Of a stretch of DNA of 12,060 bases, positions 7,528-12,060 are shown piece after piece. Under the pieces are notes generated by a model that saw nothing but the letters and a program-made list of their open reading frames with translations, was not told the DNA's origin and made no database searches. Made by a program: the position numbers and the translations under genes. The stretch is from Nitrospirota bacterium (GTDB taxonomy: Bacteria > Nitrospirota > Nitrospiria > Nitrospirales > UBA8639): NCBI GenBank assembly GCA_003228495.1, contig QIDY01000075.1, forward strand, positions 1-12,060, in the 5' to 3' direction. Within the stretch, counting starts at the first letter, position 1. Each line of letters opens with the position of its first letter.

Positions 7528-8655
7528 ATGACAAATTTTCGTTCTACCCTAGTATGGATAATTTGTTTTTTATTCATTCAGGTTCTCCCCTCAACAACAC
7601 TGGCAAAAGAAACTTTGCCGAGTATTGTAAAAAAAATTGGGGCCTCAGTTGTTGTTATTCTTGGCTATGACAAGGAAGGAAGAACTCTTTCTCAGGGAAC
7701 CGGTTTTTTTATCAATGAAAATGGCGATGTCATTACTAGTCGCCATGTGCTTAAAGGGGTAAACCATGCTGAGATTAAGACTGCAGATGGACAGCGGCAT
7801 CCAATAGGTAAGGTTATTGCTGAAAACATAGATAGCGATCTTATAAAGATTTCGGCGGTCATACACAAAAAAACCGTACGTCCCCTTTTAACAAGTAATA
7901 CTTCTCCTGAAGTTGGTGAAAAAGTAGTAGTGATTGGTAACCCTTTGGGACTTGAGCAAACAGTTTCAGATGGTATTGTTTCGGCTTTTCGGCAAGTTCA
8001 GAAATTTGGAAAGATAATTCAAATTACCGCGCCCATATCTCCTGGTTCTAGCGGAAGTCCTGTGGTCAATTTGGCAGGTGAGGTAATTGGTGTTGCAACT
8101 TTTCAAATGGTTAAAGGGCAAAACCTAAATTTCGCGATCCCTATTGAGCAGGTAGTAAATCTGGTGCAGAAAAACGAACAAACCCTGATGGAATGGGAAG
8201 CAAATAGAGTAAAGGAATTACTTGGTTCTACGCCTCGGGTTGACGTTGTACGTGTTACTAAAATAGATGGTAGGATTTTTGTTGCAGTCTCCATAAAAAA
8301 TGCCAATATTGAGGAATTTCCCTTAATTTCGCAGGCTGCAGCCATTCATTTGAAGGACAATCGTGCGTTTTCCCTTTCAGGTCTTGTAGCAGGCTCATCA
8401 TCAAGAATGGTGTTATTCCATGTAAAACCTGGAACTAAGTTTCCAAGCACGGGAGCCAACCTAGAGAAAGGAACTAGGCTTACAGAGTTGAATACTAAAG
8501 TCGGCCCTTTCTCTACCTTAAAAGCCACACGTTGGACTAATCAGGAAATATACCTTGTATTGGCTTTTGATGTTCTGAATGCTACTGAAAGAGATATTGC
8601 TTATCTTCGGATATTGAATTTCCCCTATGTACTAATTATTTATCCATTTATCTAA
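7528..8655 (+). CDS. Secreted trypsin-like serine protease, HtrA-type without PDZ
   Basis: The 375-residue protein starts with a signal peptide (positive MTNFR, hydrophobic core about residues 8-20, likely cleavage after TTLA at 26), so it should act in the periplasm or outside. The protease domain (about 30-215) shows a full triad: His73 in TSRHVLKG, Asp104 in DSDLIKI and Ser175 in SPGSSGSP, with GTGFFIN and VIGNPLGLEQTVSDGIVS as in S1C/DegP-like enzymes. No PDZ domain follows. Residues 220-375 form an unrecognised beta-rich region containing VAVSIKNANIEEFPL. No SD is visible. The gene is clearly AT-richer than its neighbours (a sampled 60-base line has 22 G+C, against 32 in polA), suggesting transfer. 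The substrate is unknown. Confidence 0.88.
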   Translation: MTNFRSTLVWIICFLFIQVLPSTTLAKETLPSIVKKIGASVVVILGYDKEGRTLSQGTGFFINENGDVITSRHVLKGVNHAEIKTADGQRHPIGKVIAENIDSDLIKISAVIHKKTVRPLLTSNTSPEVGEKVVVIGNPLGLEQTVSDGIVSAFRQVQKFGKIIQITAPISPGSSGSPVVNLAGEVIGVATFQMVKGQNLNFAIPIEQVVNLVQKNEQTLMEWEANRVKELLGSTPRVDVVRVTKIDGRIFVAVSIKNANIEEFPLISQAAAIHLKDNRAFSLSGLVAGSSSRMVLFHVKPGTKFPSTGANLEKGTRLTELNTKVGPFSTLKATRWTNQEIYLVLAFDVLNATERDIAYLRILNFPYVLIIYPFI

Positions 8656-8674
8656 AAACTAGGAAATCCAATAT

Positions 8675-8696
8675 TTTCCCGGATAACTGTTATCAC
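8675..8696 (+). repeat. Module-end motif, copy B
   Basis: It lies 20 nt after the protease stop and contains the perfect 13-bp palindrome GATAAC-T-GTTATC (8682-8694). TTTCCC precedes it, as in copy A. It also forms the left end of the 8675-8986 direct repeat. Confidence 0.45.
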
Positions 8697-8773
8697 ACCC
8701 TGCCACCCTGATACCTGTAATACTCAGATCCCATTTTCATGATTGTTTCCTTTTTTGAAAAATGAAAGCGGCA

Positions 8774-8986
8774 TTGCGGCGCCCTCCCGTTTGATTGACG
8801 ATACATGCGCATCCATTTTTTGGCCTCCAGGGCACACTCCATGATGGCGGGTAAATCCTACTCGGTGCAGGAATGGCCGTTGTGCCAATGGCCTTGCCCG
8901 TCAGGGTATGAGCGGGAATAGCTCACGGTGAGGAAGGAAGCATTTTCGGACCGTTGCTCTCAGATGGAAGCCCGGACAGCACCGAT
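8774..8986 (-). pseudogene. Decayed copy of the small hypothetical gene at 9807-10055
   Basis: The reverse strand reads IGAVRASI*EQRSENASFLTVSYSRSYPDGQGHWHNGHSCTE*DLPAIMECALEAKKWMRMYRQSNGRA, clearly paralogous to the intact gene 1 kb away. It has two in-frame stops: TGA at 8960-8962 in place of a Trp codon and TAG at 8858-8860 in place of a Gln codon. The normal stop has become CAA (8774-8776). The first roughly 12 codons, the SD and the leader hairpin are absent. It cannot make the protein. Confidence 0.85.
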
Positions 8987-9056
8987 TTAGAAATTCCTAC
9001 CCCCTTTTCGTGCCTTTGTGCGGCTAGGCCCATTATCTCACACGTTTCGAGCACAG

Positions 9057-9356
9057 CTAGACCGGGAGTAGCTCCACTTTCGGAAACCGCTTTACTTTGA
9101 TCGAAGAGGCTTTCTTTTGCATTTGAGCCAGATCATATGCCATTTGCATTTTCAGCCAATGTTCCGGGGTCGAGCCAAAAGCTTTAGACACGCGGATTGC
9201 CATTTCTGGAGACACGGCGGTTCGTTCGTTAATCACGCGTGACAATGTTTGCCGCGTGATATCGAGGCGTTTGGCAGCGTCAGTGACATTTAAGCCAGAA
9301 GCCTCTATTGAGTGCTTGATAATTCTGCCCGGGTGAACGGGTTTTTTCATCGGCAT
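9057..9356 (-). CDS. higA: HigA-type XRE antitoxin
   Basis: The 99-residue protein has an XRE helix-turn-helix at about residues 23-46 (LNVTDAAKRLDITRQTLSRVINER) followed by VSPEMAIRVSKAFGSTPEHWLKMQMAYDLAQMQ. That sequence is the signature of the HigA/VapI antitoxin family. The opening KKPVHPGRIIKHSIEASG also fits. It should neutralise the upstream-encoded HigB and repress the operon. GAGGAG lies about 10 nt before ATG 9356, and a second ATG at 9350 is possible. It follows higB by 13 nt on the same strand, the standard higBA order. The pair is unlike the first toxin-antitoxin pair, so the two are not recent duplicates. Confidence 0.93.
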   Translation of the reverse strand: MPMKKPVHPGRIIKHSIEASGLNVTDAAKRLDITRQTLSRVINERTAVSPEMAIRVSKAFGSTPEHWLKMQMAYDLAQMQKKASSIKVKRFPKVELLPV

Positions 9357-9369
9357 GGTTCTTTTCTCC

Positions 9370-9648
9370 TCAATGATAATCCACTAAATCCACGTCAAAG
9401 GCGCTCCCCTCGTCAAACCGGAAAATAATCCGGTGATTGCGCGAGACAACCACGCTATAAAAGCCGCGCAGATTCCCTCTCAGCGGGTGGAAACTAAAGC
9501 CGGTAATATCCAACTCTTTCACGGTACTGGCCGTATCCAAAATCGAGAGGTACAACTCGGCTTTAATGGCAATATCGGTGCGTAATCCGCTCCGGTCGCC
9601 CTTTTCATAGAGTTTTCGCAAACCTTTGTGCTTAAAGCTCTCGATCAT
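9370..9648 (-). CDS. higB: HigB-type mRNA interferase toxin (RelE superfamily)
   Basis: The 92-residue protein MIESFKHKGLRKLYEKGD...HPLRGNLRGFYSVVVSRNHRIIFRFDEGSAFDVDLVDYH matches HigB along its full length. This includes the LHPL-like FHPLRG loop, the basic NHRIIFRF strand thought to contact mRNA or the ribosome, and the C-terminal VDYH. HigB toxins cleave mRNA at the ribosome and are held in check by HigA, encoded 13 nt downstream. No SD precedes ATG 9648. The best promoter predicts a transcript starting almost at the ATG, so translation may be leaderless. Confidence 0.93.
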   Translation of the reverse strand: MIESFKHKGLRKLYEKGDRSGLRTDIAIKAELYLSILDTASTVKELDITGFSFHPLRGNLRGFYSVVVSRNHRIIFRFDEGSAFDVDLVDYH

Positions 9649-9653
9649 TATTT

Positions 9654-9682
9654 ATCGTAACACGTAACATGACATGTTACAA
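9654..9682 (-). promoter_or_regulatory. higBA promoter with palindromic operator
   Basis: On the reverse strand TTGTAA (9682-9677) and TACGAT (9659-9654) are spaced by exactly 17 nt. The perfect 17-bp inverted repeat GTAACATG-A-CATGTTAC (9664-9680) covers the -35 and the spacer. An additional half-like GTAAC lies beside it (9657-9661 side). The position is ideal for HigA autorepression. Predicted transcription start is about 9647, essentially at the higB ATG. Confidence 0.6.
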
Positions 9683-9704
9683 TATGTTTTCTTTAAAACA
9701 TCAA

Positions 9705-9725
9705 TTCCTGCATAACTGTCATCAC
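9705..9725 (+). repeat. Module-end motif, copy C
   Basis: CATAACTGTCATCAC (9711-9725) matches the module-end consensus ATRACTRTYATCAC. It begins the right-hand copy of the long direct repeat, upstream of higB and downstream of the small hypothetical gene. Confidence 0.45.
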
Positions 9726-9787
9726 TGCCTGCCTGACGCCTGAACCCTTACAAATATCATCGGGGAGTCATGATTGTTTCATTTTTT

Positions 9788-9815
9788 AAAAAAAATGAAA
9801 GCGGCATTACGCCGC
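9788..9815 (-). terminator. Probable rho-independent terminator of the small hypothetical gene
   Basis: Read on the reverse strand, GCGGC-GTAAT-GCCGC (9815-9801) forms a 5-bp GC stem whose loop contains the TAA stop. It is followed by TTTCA and eight T residues (9795-9788). The stem is short but the T-tract is good. The decayed copy has lost the complementarity. Confidence 0.5.
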
Positions 9816-10055
9816 CCTCCCGTTTGATTGACGATACATGCGCATCCATTTTTTGGCCTCCAAGGCACAATCCATGATGGCGGGTAAATCCTGCTCGGTG
9901 TAGGAATAGCCGTTGTGCCAGTGGCCTTGCCCGTCAGGGTATGAGCGGGAATAGTTCACGGTAAGGAAGGAAGTGTGGTCGGTCCGGTGCTCCCAAATGG
10001 AAGCTCGGACAGAACCGATACGGATTTGATGAAGTGGTTTTTGATTGGTTGCCAT
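9807..10055 (-). CDS. Small conserved hypothetical protein (82 aa)
   Basis: I choose ATG 10055 because AGGAGG lies 6-7 nt upstream. The frame remains open to 10169, but that extra sequence is non-coding leader. The product reads MATNQKPLHQIRIGSVRASIWEHRTDHTSFLTVNYSRSYPDGQGHWHNGYSYTEQDLPAIMDCALEAKKWMRMYRQSNGRAA: a small, soluble, mixed alpha/beta protein with conserved-looking blocks IRIGSVRASIWE, SRSYPDGQG-W and a helical tail. It resembles small hypothetical proteins common on accessory elements, of unknown function; I know no activity for them. A second, broken copy lies at 8774-8986. Its leader carries a strong hairpin that would bury the SD. Confidence 0.75.
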   Translation of the reverse strand: MATNQKPLHQIRIGSVRASIWEHRTDHTSFLTVNYSRSYPDGQGHWHNGYSYTEQDLPAIMDCALEAKKWMRMYRQSNGRAA

Positions 10056-10056
10056 G

Positions 10057-10130
10057 ATGTCCTCCTTTTTGGTTGGTGAATGGGCTCTTTTGCAAAAGCT
10101 GAAGAGGCTATTCACCAAACCGGAGGACAT
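10057..10130 (-). promoter_or_regulatory. Leader hairpin that sequesters the SD of the small hypothetical gene
   Basis: ATGTCCTCC (10057-10065) pairs perfectly with GGAGGACAT (10122-10130). GGTTGGTGAAT (10071-10081) pairs with 10110-10121 through 11 pairs and one bulge. CTCTT (10085-10089) pairs with AAGAG (10102-10106). In the reverse-strand transcript the SD lies inside the outer 9-bp helix, about 25 pairs in all. This would hold translation off unless opened by a partner RNA, protein, ribosome or temperature. The structure is seen directly; the regulatory role is inferred. Confidence 0.6.
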
Positions 10131-10246
10131 GAAGAGCGACTTTGCAAAACGAGCGGCGGTACGCAACACCGGCAGCGGCCATGACAGAAATTATGGTGTT
10201 CTCGGGCTTTGCATGGGTAAAAATTGTGCTTGATTGTCCGCGAGTT

Positions 10247-10288
10247 CCCCTCTTTTGTAAGCAAAGACCCCCTAAACAAGAGGAGGGG
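10247..10288. repeat. Imperfect GC-rich inverted repeat
   Basis: CCCCTCTTTTGT (10247-10258) is complementary to ACAAGAGGAGGGG (10276-10288), with one bulge and a G-T-tolerant position, around a 17-nt loop. No T-tract follows directly, so it is not a clear terminator. Confidence 0.5.
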
Positions 10289-10299
10289 CCGGAACAGAC

Positions 10300-10327
10300 G
10301 TTTTTTCCGCAGGCTATCAGAAAAAAC
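10300..10327. repeat. Perfect 8-bp inverted repeat GTTTTTTC/GAAAAAAC
   Basis: GTTTTTTC (10300-10307) and GAAAAAAC (10320-10327) are exact complements around 12 nt. An operator or part of a weak bidirectional terminator is possible. Confidence 0.4.
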
Positions 10328-10340
10328 TCAAGCCACCTGA

Positions 10341-10369
10341 TTGGCAAATGCGAGAAAATCAACTATTCT
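10341..10369 (+). promoter_or_regulatory. Sigma70-type promoter of the phosphohexomutase
   Basis: TTGGCA (10341-10346) and TATTCT (10364-10369) are spaced by exactly 17 nt. A start near 10376 would give a leader of about 39 nt before ATG 10415. No strong SD is visible. Confidence 0.55.
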
Positions 10370-10414
10370 TTCATGTAGCTCAAATTTTTTGATCTAACCT
10401 CAGAGCCCGTTCTT

Positions 10415-11842
10415 ATGGATTCAATTAAATTCGGGACTTCAGGCTGGCGCGCTATTGTTGCAGAAGACTTTACGGTCAAGAATATCCGTATTGTCTCCCA
10501 AGGCATTGCCCAATATCTGCGTCAACAAAAGATCGGTCAGCAGGGCATTTTGATCGGGTACGATGCTCGATTTCTAGGGGAAAAGTTTGCCAAGGTGGTG
10601 GCGGAAGTCATGGCAGCCCACGGCATTCCCTGCTTACTGTGCGATCGGGATACTCCGACTCCTACCATTTCCTATCATGTCATCAATCGGAAATTGGCAG
10701 GTGGGATTAATATCTCAGCCAGCCACAATCCCCCAGAGTGGAATGGTATTAAGTTTACGCCAGATTGGGGTGGGCCTGCATTGCCCGAAACCACCAAAGC
10801 CATCGAGCTGCGTATCCTCCCCCTGTTGCATGGCGAACACCTCAAATGGGCTACCTGGGAACGTGCGCAAAGCGACGGGATGGTGCGGTATTTTGATCCT
10901 CAACCGGATTATCTCAAGGCACTCGAACGCCTTGTCGACCGAGACCGCATCCGCAACGGGCGCATCCGCGTGATCTTTGATCCACTCTTCGGCACCACAC
11001 GAAATTATCTCGACGAATTTCTTCGCGAAGCCGGAGCGAAAATGGCGATCCTACATCATTGGCGAGATCCTTATTTTGGGGGGTTTCGGCCAGAACCCAC
11101 GGACGAAACATTACAAGAATTGAAGGACACTGTCTGTCGAGAAGGGGCTCATCTTGGGCTCGCCACCGATGGAGACGGCGATAGGTTCGGGGTCGTGGAT
11201 GCCGATGGGACATTTATCCAAGCTAATTATATCCTGGCGATTCTCTTAGATTATCTAATAAAAAGTCGCCAATGGACCGGAGCGGTGGCCCGTTCAGTAG
11301 CCACCACCCATCTGATCGATGCGGTGGCAGCGCACCATGGCTTGACGGTGCACGAAACTCCTGTGGGGTTCAAATTCATCGGTGAATTATTAGCTAAAGG
11401 AGAAATTGTGTTCGGCGGAGAAGAAAGTGCCGGTCTGTCGATCAAAGGTCATGTGCCCGAAAAAGATGGAATTCTTGCGGGGGCCTTAGTGGCGGAAATG
11501 GTGGCCTTCACCGGAAAAACCATTCAAGGCTTGCTTAAAGATCTGTTTGATCGTATCGGAGTTCTCTATGCCTCACGACAGGACCTCACTATTAGTGAAC
11601 CAATGCAAGAACAGGTCAAACAGATCATTGACCATCCCCCAACCACATTTGGCAGCACAGAGGTCACACAGGTCAACAAACTGGACGGCTGTAAATTAAT
11701 ATTATCCGACGGCGGTTGGTACCTGATTCGTCCCTCCGGCACCGAACCAATCGTCCGCTGTTACGGAGAAGCCAACACCCCTGAACGGCTTGAAGAAATC
11801 ATGCAGGCTGGCCGCGAACTGCTTCGAAGTCCTCTGCAATGA
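10415..11842 (+). CDS. Phosphoglucomutase/phosphomannomutase family protein
   Basis: This complete 475-residue alpha-D-phosphohexomutase converts hexose 1-phosphate and 6-phosphate, feeding glycogen, sugar-nucleotide or cell-envelope synthesis. All four domain signatures are present. They are the N-terminal KFGTSGWRAI (residues 5-14), the phosphoserine loop SASHNP with Ser103, the Mg site TDGDGDR (Asp252, 254, 256), the sugar loop GGEESAG (334-340) and the C-terminal phosphate loop RPSGTEP (439-445). GEESAG points to glucose or mannose rather than glucosamine substrates, but sequence alone does not settle this. It has its own promoter, no same-strand neighbour in view, and is convergent with the vapC-like gene. 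Confidence 0.94.
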   Translation: MDSIKFGTSGWRAIVAEDFTVKNIRIVSQGIAQYLRQQKIGQQGILIGYDARFLGEKFAKVVAEVMAAHGIPCLLCDRDTPTPTISYHVINRKLAGGINISASHNPPEWNGIKFTPDWGGPALPETTKAIELRILPLLHGEHLKWATWERAQSDGMVRYFDPQPDYLKALERLVDRDRIRNGRIRVIFDPLFGTTRNYLDEFLREAGAKMAILHHWRDPYFGGFRPEPTDETLQELKDTVCREGAHLGLATDGDGDRFGVVDADGTFIQANYILAILLDYLIKSRQWTGAVARSVATTHLIDAVAAHHGLTVHETPVGFKFIGELLAKGEIVFGGEESAGLSIKGHVPEKDGILAGALVAEMVAFTGKTIQGLLKDLFDRIGVLYASRQDLTISEPMQEQVKQIIDHPPTTFGSTEVTQVNKLDGCKLILSDGGWYLIRPSGTEPIVRCYGEANTPERLEEIMQAGRELLRSPLQ

Positions 11843-11892
11843 CTCACACTTCGTATAACCTTGAGATGGGATGAAACAACCGGAAGAAGCCT

Positions 11893-12060
11893 TTAATTCT
11901 CTTCCTGATTTTCTGATGGATCGATTATTTTAAGCTTGGGCATTCCAGATCGATAGAACCCCCGATCTCGAGTCAGCAACGCATCCGCATGGTATAGAGC
12001 ATGGGCTCCGATGAGAAAGTCAGCAACCATGCGGTCTCGCCGTCCGCCTTTTTGCCGATA
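11893..12060 (-). CDS. PIN-domain (VapC-like) toxin, C-terminal 55 residues
   Basis: The reverse strand from the right edge reads YRQKGGRRDRMVADFLIGAHALYHADALLTRDRGFYRSGMPKLKIIDPSENQEEN and stops at TAA (11895-11893). The blocks MVADFLIGAHAL, ADALLTRDRGFYR and a closing ...KIIDP are the second half of a PIN-domain ribonuclease. They include the acidic residues of the late active site (Asp in VADF and TRDRG). VapC-type toxins cut RNA and are paired with a VapB antitoxin, which would lie upstream outside the window. The gene converges on the phosphohexomutase, 50 nt away. Confidence 0.85.
   Translation of the reverse strand, partial: YRQKGGRRDRMVADFLIGAHALYHADALLTRDRGFYRSGMPKLKIIDPSENQEEN

Larger units (their letters stand above)
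8675..8986. repeat. Direct repeat, left copy (degenerate)
   Basis: This stretch matches 9705-10019 in the same orientation over its whole length. The first 64 bases are moderately conserved and the rest strongly so. The two copies bracket the second higBA pair. The left copy is the decayed one. Confidence 0.8.
9705..10019. repeat. Direct repeat, right copy (contains the intact small gene)
   Basis: This is the partner of 8675-8986, same orientation, start-to-start distance 1030 bp. It holds the terminator and most of the coding region of the intact small gene. Similarity ends near codon 12 of that gene. Confidence 0.8.
10131..10340. other. Gene-free leader region between the small gene and the phosphohexomutase
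   Basis: I see no convincing gene on either strand; frames of 60-85 codons here have no recognisable features and overlap each other. Two hairpin-forming repeats lie at 10247-10288 and 10300-10327. The region could be an untranslated leader or a decayed sequence. Confidence 0.4.

Noticed and set aside
7528..8655. Protease as a degrader of the neighbouring antitoxins
   Set aside because: It has a clear signal peptide, so it acts outside the cytoplasm where the antitoxins work.
7407..9725. Integron attC sites at the module ends
   Set aside because: The repeated motif lacks the RYYYAAC/GTTRRRY pairing expected of attC sites, and neighbouring modules lie on both strands. No integron integrase is seen.
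8675..10019. CRISPR-like repeats
   Set aside because: Only two long direct copies containing a gene and no regular spacer pattern. This is a segmental duplication.
10056..10169. 38-residue N-terminal extension of the small hypothetical protein
   Set aside because: ATG 10055 has an excellent SD. The extension falls in the leader hairpin and looks non-coding.
10108..10378. Overlapping reading frames of 62-84 codons on both strands
   Set aside because: Mutually overlapping, without SD or recognisable features; the region contains hairpins instead.

Overview
The window looks like a chromosomal segment of a Gram-negative bacterium. Two proteins point that way: an AsmA-family envelope protein and a secreted HtrA-type protease. 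Base composition is moderate, and many genes have weak or absent Shine-Dalgarno (SD) sequences. The general character of PolA, the integrase remnant and the toxin-antitoxin proteins reminded me of Nitrospirota (Nitrospira-like). That is an impression only and was not tested by a search.

Layout. (1) 1-1826 (-): an AsmA-family gene whose C-terminal end lies beyond the left edge. (2) 1827-1974: a divergent promoter region. (3) 1975-5959 (+): a DNA-repair cluster made of polA (split by a frameshift near 2275), a small two-helix membrane protein and exodeoxyribonuclease III (xth). (4) 6054-6239: a 186-bp imperfect palindrome with 34-bp terminal inverted repeats, MITE-like. (5) 6342-6632: the C-terminal third of a tyrosine recombinase, a remnant. 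(6) 6701-7401 (+): a Gp49/HigB-type toxin and XRE antitoxin pair. (7) 7528-8655 (+): an AT-rich secreted trypsin-like protease without a PDZ domain. (8) 8774-8986 (-): a decayed copy of a small hypothetical gene. (9) 9057-9648 (-): a second toxin-antitoxin pair, higBA. (10) 9807-10055 (-): the intact copy of the small hypothetical gene, with an SD-sequestering hairpin in its leader. (11) 10415-11842 (+): a phosphoglucomutase/phosphomannomutase with a good sigma70-type promoter. (12) 11893-12060 (-): the C-terminal end of a PIN-domain (VapC-like) toxin cut by the right edge.

The housekeeping genes (polA, xth, phosphohexomutase) flank an accessory patch of about 4 kb (6054 to about 10330). The patch holds the palindromic element, the dead integrase, two toxin-antitoxin modules, the protease and a duplicated small gene. 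The second higBA sits exactly between two diverged direct repeats of about 315 bp, and a short motif (ATRACTRTYATCAC) occurs after three of the modules. These suggest modular insertion or duplication, but no proven new system.

The most unusual items are the 11-nt deletion that splits polA inside its 5'-nuclease domain, the large palindrome, the long leader hairpin that buries the SD of the small gene, and the repeat-bounded higBA.
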